From assembly GCA_016218155.1 (NCBI GenBank), contig JACREQ010000027.1, forward strand, positions 1-48,219: a stretch of DNA of 48,219 nucleotides, written 5' to 3'. The position numbers were made by a program, and so were the translations under genes. Below are positions 28,301 to 36,579 of this stretch, piece after piece. Under the pieces are notes generated by a model that was given only the letters and a program-made list of their open reading frames with translations, did no database searches and was not told where the DNA came from. Numbering within the stretch: the stretch's first letter is position 1; each line of letters starts with the position of its first letter. Origin of the DNA: Bacteroidia bacterium (GTDB taxonomy: Bacteria > Bacteroidota > Bacteroidia > Bacteroidales > GWA2-32-17).

Positions 28301-30241
28301 AATAATTCTTCCGGTTTCAATGATACTCTTTAAATTCATTTTTGCCTTTAACAAGTCAGATGGGTCAACAAAAATAAATGCACTTTTGCCAACAATTTCT
28401 TTTTCATCCTGATAATCAAAGAGCATTAAGCCTCGTTGATTAACCTTTATTATATTACCTTCAAAATCGCAGAGTGTAATTCCATCAGGAGATGTTTCAA
28501 TTAGTGTTCGGTAGAGTGTTTCACTATTTCGTAATGCGTCTTCAGCTTTTTTTTGTTCATTAATATTGATAATGGACCCTACCATTCTATATGGTTTATT
28601 ATTTTCATCAAATTGAGCTTGCCCATTACCAAGAAACCATACATATTTGCCAGCCTTTGTTCTTAATCGAATCTCGATACTCACCGGTTTTTTTTGAGCA
28701 AAATGCAAGTCTAATTTCTCAAAAGCCTTATTTTTATCTTCCGTACAAATCAGTGATGTAAAGGCAGAAAAACTTGATTCTATTTCGTTATTTTCGTATC
28801 CTAAAAGTTCGTAATATTTCGGAGACCACCATTGTTTTCCGGTTTTAATATCCCAATCCCAGATTCCTGCATTTACACCTTCTACGGCTAAGTGAAATCT
28901 TTCTTCACTTTCTTTAAGTGCTTTTTCATTTTCCCTGCGATCAGTTACATCTTCCATCGTCCCTTCATAATATATGACTTTTCCCATTTGATCTTTCAAC
29001 AGCCGTGCACTTTCATTTAAAAATAACAGTTTGCCATCTTTACGCTTCCATACGGACTCGAACCCTATAACTCTCTCTTCTTTTTCAATACGTTCTTTGA
29101 ATTCCTTTCGTGGGTATCCTGAATCAAAACCTTCACTTTCAAGATTACGTTCTTTAAGTTCTTCAAGTGAGTCATAACCAAGAATTTTAACGAGATATGG
29201 ATTAGCCATTACTATTTCGCCTTCCGGTGTCGTTTTATAAATACCAATATTTGAGTTTTCAAAAATACTTCTAAAACTTTCCTCGCTGTTTCTCAATAAA
29301 TGGTTAGAATTTGTAAGCTCTTCTGTACGTTGTTCAACCTTAAGTTCCAATTCCTTATTTGTTTGTTTAAGTGCTTCATCAGCCTTGTTTAAAAATTTCG
29401 CATTCCAAAACAAGAAAATGTTCAGAATTATCATGGTAAAAAGTGACATAAAAGCTTCCGCGAACTCATGATTAAATAATCCTGCATCTTCGCCCTTAAT
29501 TTGCAAGACACTTTGTAATACTGCTAGGGCAAAAGCAATAGGAAGCATTCGGCGTAAAAGTCTTCCGCCCGACAAATTACTGGTAGCAATACCTGCCAAT
29601 CCAGCTTTAGGCTGTGTAAGCAAAATACCAACACCAAGAAAAAGAAAAGCAAAAGTGACGTGTAGAGAAACCTGAGTAAAAGAACTATGACCCAATATGG
29701 TTTTTACTCCAAGCACATAACCGGTAAAATTGATAAAGCCAATAAATAACAAGAATATACAATATACCTGAATAAAATAAAAAAAGCGTTTTTCTTTAAT
29801 TAAAAAAAGTACAATACCTGTAAAGAAGAATAAAATAGATGTAAAAGGAGCCATTCGCCCGGGTAAAGTATTCCCAACAATGGAAGATGGATTTTCAGCA
29901 AATATAAATTGATCGATGAATAAATCAATATTAGTAATATGCTCAAATAAAGTAAGTAAACTAATAAGGGCAATCATCAAAGCAAAGATTTTTGACAAAA
30001 TTATTTGAATTCTGTTTTGAGTTCCTGTATTGAGAAAATACAATGAAATTCCGGCAAGAATCATAACAACAGCTGCGTTCGGTTTTATTTCCATAAATCC
30101 CGGAATAAAACTTTTCAAAATGGGTATATCCGTAATCCACCCTAACAATCCTATAATACCTGTAAATAAAATTGCAACTCCACAGAATTGTGCAATAATT
30201 AAATATGATTTATTAAAGTCACTGTTAGAATCTTTATTCAT
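25358..30241 (-). CDS. Membrane hybrid histidine kinase with FixL-like PAS domain
   Basis: This 1,627-aa sensor has about eight membrane helices (12-285). Then come PAS1 (about 310-430), PAS2 (437-560), PAS3 (565-690), GAF (695-850), PAS4 (about 865-1000), PAS5 (1015-1130), HisKA with His1155 (MSHEIRTPMN), HATPase (to about 1370), a receiver with Asp1448 (LILMDLLMP) and a C-terminal helical Hpt-like domain. PAS4 carries the FixL haem signature LMPEPYSSEHDGYL (His945 matches the proximal haem ligand of FixL). At the position of FixL Arg220, which contacts bound O2, it has His965. The Hpt-like end lacks the usual His. The protein should sense a diatomic gas or redox state among several inputs and pass phosphate to the coupled receiver-kinase. 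It is 111 bp downstream of the phosphatase gene. Confidence 0.9.
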   Translation of the reverse strand: MNKDSNSDFNKSYLIIAQFCGVAILFTGIIGLLGWITDIPILKSFIPGFMEIKPNAAVVMILAGISLYFLNTGTQNRIQIILSKIFALMIALISLLTLFEHITNIDLFIDQFIFAENPSSIVGNTLPGRMAPFTSILFFFTGIVLFLIKEKRFFYFIQVYCIFLLFIGFINFTGYVLGVKTILGHSSFTQVSLHVTFAFLFLGVGILLTQPKAGLAGIATSNLSGGRLLRRMLPIAFALAVLQSVLQIKGEDAGLFNHEFAEAFMSLFTMIILNIFLFWNAKFLNKADEALKQTNKELELKVEQRTEELTNSNHLLRNSEESFRSIFENSNIGIYKTTPEGEIVMANPYLVKILGYDSLEELKERNLESEGFDSGYPRKEFKERIEKEERVIGFESVWKRKDGKLLFLNESARLLKDQMGKVIYYEGTMEDVTDRRENEKALKESEERFHLAVEGVNAGIWDWDIKTGKQWWSPKYYELLGYENNEIESSFSAFTSLICTEDKNKAFEKLDLHFAQKKPVSIEIRLRTKAGKYVWFLGNGQAQFDENNKPYRMVGSIININEQKKAEDALRNSETLYRTLIETSPDGITLCDFEGNIIKVNQRGLMLFDYQDEKEIVGKSAFIFVDPSDLLKAKMNLKSIIETGRIISSEYKVIRKNGTTFIAEMSAAKISDSEGINNSIIVSFRDITNRKEVEEEIKRKNEAQTIINSILKLSTTDATIEAILTLSFDLITSLDWITLDKKGCIFLVEDQKDVLVMKVENNMSQSIKQACKLVPFGKCLCGKAALTREIQYSGNLNTDHEISYEGISEHGHYCIPITYLNEILGVINTYIPFHQEFSSLAVDFLNNVANTLASIIVRKKAEVELQKHKEHLEELVLKRSFELAKSESQLRAVFDTVVDSIITIDDKGIIQTYNNSSQTIFGYQRNEVLGENIRILMPEPYSSEHDGYLQNYLKSERQEKTGRTHIVMGLRKDGSTFPMDLSVSEFVVNGNRAFTGIIRDMTDKIKSEKALIDSEEKYRLMSENVIDGIYSTECGRFKSINLAMEKIFGYSTGEMIGMPVWHLAIPDIRDEVKKNIFKKVRNNDTSPIEVECIRKNEETFFAEIRINISNQSGITYGIVSDITERRRIVEELKTAKENAESANRAKSEFLANMSHEIRTPMNAIIGFSDLLHLTLQNEKQLSQVDSIRRSGKNLLKIINDILDLSKIEAGKLKIQKEPVNLDSITNDIESIFNTKIKEKNLKFIVETNSTISGSLIIDGVRLRQVLFNLVGNAVKFTESGHVFISMDIKENSINKKNVDLLISVEDTGIGIPIDQQQIIFDAFIQQEGQSSRKYGGTGLGLAITNRLVEMMDGKIILKSESGKGSVFTVILHNIEVTDAIAEPEEEDFDPSRILFEKATVLIVDDNFGNREILKDFFANSSIIILEAENGKEAVRKATKSLPDLILMDLLMPVMNGFDATQIIKQQPKTSNIPVIAISASVKMMSDKEEMKLFDDLLLKPVNLSDLIKVFKKHLKFQEKESLVDNQDGINLEAALTDDQRLKLPEIIEILEKEFIPMYNKTRDNQMIDQMEDFGQKLVLLGEKYSNSLLIDFGRKICSYADNFETVKLMDTMKNFPNFVEHLKFLTK

Positions 30242-30352
30242 GTTTTTTCCTTTAATAATTATAGGTTATTCTATTTTTCATTGCAAAAACAATTATCACT
30301 ATGCAGTTTTAATTAATCATTAAAAATAAGGATATTTTTCCTTACTTTAATA

Positions 30353-31636
30353 TTAAGGGATTTTATAACCAATAACTAAGACATCGTCTACTTGTTCGTT
30401 GACACCTTTCCATGTCTCAAACTTCTCTTCTAATTTCTGTTGTTGTCTCTTCATTGGTAAATTTTGTATTTCGCAAAGTATTTTCTTGAATTTTCTATAG
30501 TTCAGTTTTTTATTTTTCTCGCCTCCAAACTGAGAAAGATATCCATCGGAAAAGAGGTATATTGAATCACCTGATTGTGTTTTTATCTCATGATCTGTAA
30601 AGCTGTTTTTATAATTAGGATGAACGCCAACAGGCATACGATCAGGTTTAAGTTCAATTATCAGGGTCTTATTTTTATCTTGTAACAAATTACTGTTCTG
30701 TGATTGTTGAAAGCAATCAGGAGTTTGATTCTTTTTTGAGATTTCTTCATGCGCTCCAGATTGTTTAGCAGAAGGACGAACTATATATACCACACTATTT
30801 GCTCCTGCATAGTGCAAGGTATGATCATTACTATTAATAGAGCAAATGGAAATATCCATTCCGTCCCGGGTTTCGTGATGATTATTGTTTTGATTTAGCG
30901 CAATTACTAATCGTGTTCTTAGTTTATTTAGCAGTTCGCTTGGTTTAATTGTATCAGAGCCATTGGTGATTTCATTCAGATGGGTTATACCCAGCATACT
31001 CATCAATGCGCCTGGCACACCATGACCTGTGCAATCGGCAGCTGCAAGATACAATGTGTTCTTGTTATTTTTAAACCAATAAAAATCTCCACTGACAATA
31101 TCTTTTGGCTTATGTAAAATAAATGAATCAGGATTATTATCAAATAGAATATTTTCGGATGGTAAGATGGCTGATTGTATTTTTTTAGCATATAAAATAC
31201 TATCGGTTATATCCTTGTTTTTTTGAGTAAGCTGATGATTCAATTTTTTTATTTCATCTTTTTTTTGTTTCAACAGGATATGAGTTTGTATTCTTGCCAG
31301 TAGTTCTTTCTGATTAAATGGTTTTGATATGTAATCCTGTGCACCGGCTTCAAAACCGGAAAGAATATTAATATTTTCAGAGTAAGCTGTCAAAAATATT
31401 ACAGGTATTTCACTCAATGAACTATCTGTTCTCATTCTTTTACAAGTTTCATAACCATCCAGTTCTGGCATTTCCACATCAAGAAGTACCATATCGAAAT
31501 CCTTAGTTTTTTTCAGAATCTCTAATGCCTGAAGTCCGTTAGTAGCAAAACTTACTTTGTAGTCAAAGTTTCGTAATACACTTCCTAAGACTTGAAGGTT
31601 TTTGGGTTGATCGTCAACTATTAAAATATTGCACAT
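30353..31636 (-). CDS. Receiver-SpoIIE (PP2C) phosphatase, RsbU-like
   Basis: This 427-aa protein has a receiver at 1-120 (Asp8/9, phospho-Asp53 in LLDVEMP, Lys in ISKPFN) and a coiled linker to about 160. A SpoIIE-type Ser/Thr phosphatase follows (SGDFYW, AADCTGHGVPGALMSMLG with the metal-binding Asp-Gly pair, LFSDGYLSQFGG). There is a low-complexity insertion at about 285-320. Such proteins dephosphorylate anti-anti-sigma factors or similar partners under control of a kinase. No anti-sigma or anti-anti-sigma gene is in the window, so the target is elsewhere. It is the first gene of the signalling cluster, preceded by a palindrome and a direct repeat. Confidence 0.92.
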   Translation of the reverse strand: MCNILIVDDQPKNLQVLGSVLRNFDYKVSFATNGLQALEILKKTKDFDMVLLDVEMPELDGYETCKRMRTDSSLSEIPVIFLTAYSENINILSGFEAGAQDYISKPFNQKELLARIQTHILLKQKKDEIKKLNHQLTQKNKDITDSILYAKKIQSAILPSENILFDNNPDSFILHKPKDIVSGDFYWFKNNKNTLYLAAADCTGHGVPGALMSMLGITHLNEITNGSDTIKPSELLNKLRTRLVIALNQNNNHHETRDGMDISICSINSNDHTLHYAGANSVVYIVRPSAKQSGAHEEISKKNQTPDCFQQSQNSNLLQDKNKTLIIELKPDRMPVGVHPNYKNSFTDHEIKTQSGDSIYLFSDGYLSQFGGEKNKKLNYRKFKKILCEIQNLPMKRQQQKLEEKFETWKGVNEQVDDVLVIGYKIP

Positions 31637-31652
31637 TTTCTTTATTTTTTAA

Positions 31653-31693
31653 TTAGTTTATTAAACTAAGCGATGACAAGTCTTAGACAAGTC
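31653..31693. promoter_or_regulatory. Palindrome and 11-bp direct repeat upstream of the phosphatase gene
   Basis: TTAGTTTA-T-TAAACTAA (31653-31669) is a perfect 8-bp-arm palindrome 17 bp before the ATG at 31636. Next to it GACAAGTC occurs at 31675 and 31686, 11 bp apart in the same orientation. It fills the 61-bp gap to the secreted-protein gene upstream and probably controls the signalling cluster. Confidence 0.45.
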
Positions 31694-31697
31694 AAGC

Positions 31698-33125
31698 TTA
31701 TTTAATCATAAGTTTATTAACAATATGAGTCCCTTTAAAGGTTACAGTAATAAAGCACAAGCCCGGAATCATATTTTCATTATTTAAAAGAGTAATGTTC
31801 TGATTATTTTCAGTAATCAGAATTGAATTGGAATAGACCTCTTTCCCTAGCATATCGCTTAAATTAACCTGAATACTTTCATCTTTTGCGTTTACTACCT
31901 GCAAATTAATATTGTCGCTTGTGGTTGGATTCGGATATACATTTAAATAAAAATCAGGCGATGAGTTAAAATCAACAGATTGAATATTGGAGTAAGAAAA
32001 TTTACCATCAAAATCTGTCTGCTTTAGACGATAATAAGATATTCCGCTATAAGGTTCATTATCAATTGTTGAATAGGATAATTCATGATTACTATTTCCT
32101 GAAGCATCAACTATAGCAACATTTTGAAATTCTGTTCCGTTTTTTGATTTTTCGATGGTAAAATAATCATTATTTGTCTCGGAAAGTGTTGCCCAATTTA
32201 ATAGAACCTGATCATTATTTTTTGAAGCAACGAAACTTATTAGTTCGACAGGAAGTGGTGACATATTTCCTGATAAAGCCCAAACTGAAAAATTTGTAAC
32301 AGCCGGAACAGTTGCCGAGTTTGAGGTGTTTGTTTGCCCTGACAACGGAGCTTCCCAAGTACTTGTTATAGGATTCCAGCTTTGTGCCTGTAAGTTTCCT
32401 ATTGACCCTACTTCTGTAGATGAAGCTGTGAATGTTAATGTTGCAGTTCCGCTGGTTCCGTCTTTATTTACTTGCCAAAAGCGATCAACAACATTCCCAC
32501 TGTTGTTATTACCTAAAGCGTCATTCATATTTGTTACAGGATCGGGGGAGGTCGGATATGGAGTATTATCATTAGCAGTAGGAAATGTTGAAACGGTCAC
32601 ATTGCCTATATTCCCAGATGTTAGGGTTAATGTAAATGGGATATATTCACCTGAAATTGTTCCAAATGGAAATGTATAAGAACCAGTATTGCTATCAATA
32701 ACCCATTTCAATTTACCTGAATTATCAACTTTCTCGCTAAGTATAAACCCATTAGTTCTAGTTAGGGACAATGGTGAATTATTATTTATTGTAAGTGTAT
32801 TGGAATTTAAATCTAATACTCCAGAGGTTAAGGTTAACGAATTGTTAATAGTAACTGGCTTCTCCATTGTAACGCCCGAAGGATTATTTATAACTAAGTT
32901 TGTAATGGTAAGTCCTGATGACCCCGAAATTCTTTGGTTTACAGTGCCATTAAATTCAACAACTTGCCCTCCATCATCGAATGTTCCATTGTTAGTAAGG
33001 TCACCAAAAAAAGTCACTTTTCCATTAGAATAGATTTTTAAATTCCCTGAATTAACCATTTGATTTTGTGCATACATCGAGATGCTTATAATCAACATTG
33101 CAATTTGTATATTAAATTTTTTCAT
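31698..33125 (-). CDS. T9SS-sorted secreted protein, 475 aa
   Basis: The protein has a signal peptide (1-19, SISMYAQ). Its beta-rich N-terminal half has many Asn, Gly and Thr repeats (LTNNGTFDDGGQVVEFNGTV), like a surface filament or beta-solenoid. A fibronectin-like segment lies at about 290-390 (PVELISFVASKNNDQVLLNW), typical just before the anchor, and the C-terminus is a T9SS type A sorting domain (VYPNPTTSDNINLQV). It is expected on the cell surface and follows a related secreted protein by 46 bp, suggesting co-expression. Confidence 0.85.
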   Translation of the reverse strand: MKKFNIQIAMLIISISMYAQNQMVNSGNLKIYSNGKVTFFGDLTNNGTFDDGGQVVEFNGTVNQRISGSSGLTITNLVINNPSGVTMEKPVTINNSLTLTSGVLDLNSNTLTINNNSPLSLTRTNGFILSEKVDNSGKLKWVIDSNTGSYTFPFGTISGEYIPFTLTLTSGNIGNVTVSTFPTANDNTPYPTSPDPVTNMNDALGNNNSGNVVDRFWQVNKDGTSGTATLTFTASSTEVGSIGNLQAQSWNPITSTWEAPLSGQTNTSNSATVPAVTNFSVWALSGNMSPLPVELISFVASKNNDQVLLNWATLSETNNDYFTIEKSKNGTEFQNVAIVDASGNSNHELSYSTIDNEPYSGISYYRLKQTDFDGKFSYSNIQSVDFNSSPDFYLNVYPNPTTSDNINLQVVNAKDESIQVNLSDMLGKEVYSNSILITENNQNITLLNNENMIPGLCFITVTFKGTHIVNKLMIK

Positions 33126-33171
33126 GACATTTTTATTTTTACCATTGTGATTATAATAAATACCTTTATTC

Positions 33172-34347
33172 TTATTTGTCTATTCTATTTATACTTAGGT
33201 TTGTATAAAGCATATTGTAGACTGTTCCTGCAATATTGCAGGTAAATCTTAGGTCCAGAATATCACCAGCACTAAGGCTTAGTAAACCCGAAATCTTAAC
33301 ATTCACGGTTCCTTTATCTGATGTTAAAATAAATTTATCAATATTCAAAGAATGCGATGATGATCCATAATCTGACTGGTAAAATCTTACAATCATTTGA
33401 CTACTCCCATTATAATAATTATTAATATTTCCGGGTATTGTAAATTCTCTGAAAATATCGGATGTTGTACTTGGTATATCTCTTATTGTTGACAATACAT
33501 TATCCCAAGAAGATGTGCTAACATTATAAACCTGTAACTCTACTTCATGAGAACTACTGCCAACATTATAGCCATTAAATAAAAGTACATCCGCTTGTTT
33601 TTCTAAATCTGTAAATGTAAACCTAATGTCGTATCCCGGATTACTATTTCCTTCCTGAACAATATAATTAACCCCATCAGCAGTTTCTACGTCAGATACT
33701 GTTCCGCTTGTGAGTATTCCGCCGTTTAATGAAACACTTCCCGGAGGAATAATGATTCCCGATGGTGTTGTTTCCCGTGAATATAAATTTTCCTGAGCAA
33801 CTCCGTTTTTAAACAAGACCATCTTGTTACATCTTCCGTCATTACTCTTCAAAGAAGAATTAGCATCTATACTATAAATTCCTCCACCTGATGCACCAAT
33901 TGTAAGGTTATCGGTTGATGCACTACCAACCACATATCCGGTACCCTTTGTTATACCGACAGTGGTAGTTGTCCACTGGTAATATTCTGCGGCATTTGTT
34001 ATTGTAATGGAACTGCTTCCATTTTCGTAAAGTTCACCATATGAGGGAACATTATTGTTTAATATAGGTCTCCAATTAGTTCCATCCCAATAATAAAAAC
34101 CATCGGTAACAGCACCACCAGTACTATAAACAAGCATACCTGCCGGTACAGGTGTAGTTAGCGGGGATGCTGAACTTAAACTATTAATTGCTACTCTCGG
34201 TGGAAGAAACCCTTTTGTAGTACTTTCCATTTCAAGTAGAGAGTTTGGATTAATTGTGTTTGGATTGTCACCTATTTTCACTTGTGAGAATAGTAGATTT
34301 ACTGTTCCAGTTAACAGAAAAGTTATTGTTATTGCTAAGTTTTTCAT
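33172..34347 (-). CDS. Secreted surface protein, 391 aa
   Basis: It has a signal peptide (1-21, NLLFSQ) and then a motif common in Bacteroidota surface and tail-fibre-like proteins (NSLLEMESTTKGFLPPR, and DGFYYWDGTNWRPI). The rest is beta-rich with many Ser, Gly and Asn. There is no T9SS sorting domain, and the end (YTNLSINRIDK) looks like a complete beta-strand. It heads a two-gene unit with the T9SS protein downstream. Function unknown; perhaps a structural surface or adhesive component. Confidence 0.8.
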   Translation of the reverse strand: MKNLAITITFLLTGTVNLLFSQVKIGDNPNTINPNSLLEMESTTKGFLPPRVAINSLSSASPLTTPVPAGMLVYSTGGAVTDGFYYWDGTNWRPILNNNVPSYGELYENGSSSITITNAAEYYQWTTTTVGITKGTGYVVGSASTDNLTIGASGGGIYSIDANSSLKSNDGRCNKMVLFKNGVAQENLYSRETTPSGIIIPPGSVSLNGGILTSGTVSDVETADGVNYIVQEGNSNPGYDIRFTFTDLEKQADVLLFNGYNVGSSSHEVELQVYNVSTSSWDNVLSTIRDIPSTTSDIFREFTIPGNINNYYNGSSQMIVRFYQSDYGSSSHSLNIDKFILTSDKGTVNVKISGLLSLSAGDILDLRFTCNIAGTVYNMLYTNLSINRIDK

Positions 34348-34377
34348 AATGCATTTTATTTAATTTGTTCTTATTAG

Positions 34378-34385
34378 CAAAATTA
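34378..34385 (-). promoter_or_regulatory. Possible -7 box for the secreted-protein pair
   Basis: On the minus strand this reads TAATTTTG, a full match to TAnnTTTG, 31 bases before the ATG at 34347. I find no TTTG at the right distance upstream, so support is partial. Confidence 0.35.
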
Positions 34386-34711
34386 AATGCAATAGAGCCT
34401 TAACTTTAGAGTAAAATCTTCAATTATATTGGAATAATATACCCAGAAGAAGTACGTAAAATTCCTTAGTGTTTTATATTGTATGTAGTCTTGTTAAAAC
34501 AGACAATAAAAGGGGGATAACTTAGACGGCCTTATTTCAAGTCTTTTTTCTAAGGTTATGGCATTCTTGTTTTACAAGCGCAATTACATATTTAATGCAA
34601 GATTTTAATGTATCGTTTAAAAGTATAATGATTCCTTTGATAAAAAATTATCAACGGTAATATTATTAAAAGTGCAATTTCTATTACGCTAATAAAATAA
34701 GAAATAATAAT
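34386..34711. other. Gene-free stretch
   Basis: About 330 bp of AT-rich sequence with a short GC-richer patch near 34510-34545. No open frame of note, no clear terminator or RNA structure found. It separates the secreted-protein pair from a small hypothetical gene. Confidence 0.5.
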
Positions 34712-35074
34712 TTAAATAACTTCTAACCTTAATTTCTCTTCTATCATTTTTAATGCACATATTATGGTTTTTTTCTCAGCTTTTTCGGCAGTTTTGTATT
34801 TTGCATAATCTTCAATAAAAGAAACTTCTCCAGATGGAATATTCAATTTATTATTAATATAATATTTTATGTAAGATCGGTAACCTAAAAGCTTTTTGGG
34901 CTCATCAGAATATACTGGCACAATGTTAATACCTATTCTAAAACTAAACAACAAAGAATCAATTCCAAAATTTAAGTTTGAATAATCATCTCCTTCAATT
35001 TTCATATATTCCCGATAACAGTTGGGATAAATTCTTTTGAATTTATTAAGAGACATGATTTCACTTGTTATCAT
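34712..35074 (-). CDS. Hypothetical protein, 120 aa
   Basis: This soluble mixed alpha/beta protein ends in a charged helix (YKTAEKAEKKTIICALKMIE). The start is either the ATG at 35074 or Met7. It stands alone between gene-poor stretches of about 330 and 200 bp. No recognised domain; composition is normal for a real small protein. Confidence 0.6.
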   Translation of the reverse strand: MITSEIMSLNKFKRIYPNCYREYMKIEGDDYSNLNFGIDSLLFSFRIGINIVPVYSDEPKKLLGYRSYIKYYINNKLNIPSGEVSFIEDYAKYKTAEKAEKKTIICALKMIEEKLRLEVI

Positions 35075-35277
35075 ACTTTTTTCAATTTTATTAATTACTG
35101 CTCAATTAACTTTGTTTTAGAAATAAATACGCTGGATTAAAATTACGAATATTTATAATTAATTGATTTGACTGAAATTGTTCAAAATAGTTTAACCTAC
35201 TATAAACGTCATGCAACAATCTTAATAGTATTGCAGAATGATTGATTTTGAATAAAATTTTCATGAATTCTATTTTT

Positions 35278-36579
35278 CTATAAATCTATATCCCAAATCC
35301 CTACAGCTCTTTCAAGCTCAACCAACGAAGCGTAACAATTATACAATGTATCGTAATAAGAGGTTTGCAATTCGTTGTATGTTCGCTGAGCGTTTAATAC
35401 TTCGAGTAAAGAAGTTTCGCCACGAGAGTAACTATAAATTTTCCCATTTAATACCGTTTTTGTTTGCTCTAAAAGCCCATGATTATAATTCTCTACCTGT
35501 TTACACAAAGATTTATATTGATTGAATGCTTGCATTACTTCATTTTGAATTTTTATTTCGATATGCTTATATTGTAATTCTGCTTGCTCTATTTTAAATT
35601 GAGCAATTTTTATCTCACCTTTATTAAAATTAGAAAAATTCAAAGGAATTGCAATACCTGTGTATATTTCAGTTGAAGAAGGCGAAAATAAACCGGTTTT
35701 CAAATACGAATTATTAGCACCTACTTTAAAATCAATATCTGCCATCCTTTCTCTTTTTGTTAAAGTCAGTAAGTTTTGGTTATATGTTATATTACTTTTT
35801 GAAGCCAACAAATCAGCCCGGTTATTTAAGGCTATAGTCAATAATTCGTTAAGTTTAAAATCTCTTTCGGGTTTATCGAATTTGCCATTAGGAAAGAGAA
35901 TGGTGTCGTTATAATACAAACTTATTCTGGTTGACAGGCTTATGAATGAATTTTTTCTATCGACATCAATTTGAAAAAGTTCATTTAGTAATATTCCGGC
36001 TTCTATTTTACTTTGTGTTGCATCAATAGCTTTAATACTCCCAAGGCTAAACCGGATACTATCAGCATCAGATAATTCTTTCATCATCTGATATGAATTT
36101 AACATTACTGCAAATAAATAATTTTGTTTCAATGCAGTTAAAAAATCAAGAGTAGCATCAGCTTGTAAATTTCTTAAGTAATCAGCAAGCAACGCATTGG
36201 TTAAGGCACTTTCACTTTTTGCAAGGTTTATTCGGGCTTTACGCTTTTGGACAAAATTAATTGACTTTGAAATTTCGGTTGAAAAAGAATAGCCATTAAT
36301 GGCATCATCTTCTTTGTTTCCTGCCCAATCAACAGCTAAAGATGGATTTTGGAAAATTCTGGCAGCTTCAACTTTCGCATCAGCAATGTTAACATTATAT
36401 TTTTCAGTTAAATATTCAAGATTACCGCTTACAACCATTTTTAAATAATCTTTATAATTCAGATTGATACGGTTAAACGATGAATCAACTTGTGAAAAAG
36501 CAAACTGCGATAAACATAAACAAATTGTAAAACTCAGTCCTGTTTTTATCGTCATTTTGAAATGTTTATTATTATTCAT
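35278..36579 (-). CDS. TolC-like outer-membrane efflux protein (CusC/CzcC type)
   Basis: About 433 aa from the chosen start at 36579. This ATG overlaps the stop of the pump gene (ATGAATAA) and has AGGAGG at 36589-36594, an unusually good Shine-Dalgarno for this phylum; a further-upstream frame start would lie wholly inside the pump gene. The signal peptide ends at LSQFAFSQ. The rest is the long helical and beta pattern of outer-membrane factors, with two pseudo-repeats and paired long helices. It forms the outer-membrane exit duct of the tripartite efflux system encoded with the two genes upstream. Confidence 0.88.
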   Translation of the reverse strand: MNNNKHFKMTIKTGLSFTICLCLSQFAFSQVDSSFNRINLNYKDYLKMVVSGNLEYLTEKYNVNIADAKVEAARIFQNPSLAVDWAGNKEDDAINGYSFSTEISKSINFVQKRKARINLAKSESALTNALLADYLRNLQADATLDFLTALKQNYLFAVMLNSYQMMKELSDADSIRFSLGSIKAIDATQSKIEAGILLNELFQIDVDRKNSFISLSTRISLYYNDTILFPNGKFDKPERDFKLNELLTIALNNRADLLASKSNITYNQNLLTLTKRERMADIDFKVGANNSYLKTGLFSPSSTEIYTGIAIPLNFSNFNKGEIKIAQFKIEQAELQYKHIEIKIQNEVMQAFNQYKSLCKQVENYNHGLLEQTKTVLNGKIYSYSRGETSLLEVLNAQRTYNELQTSYYDTLYNCYASLVELERAVGIWDIDL

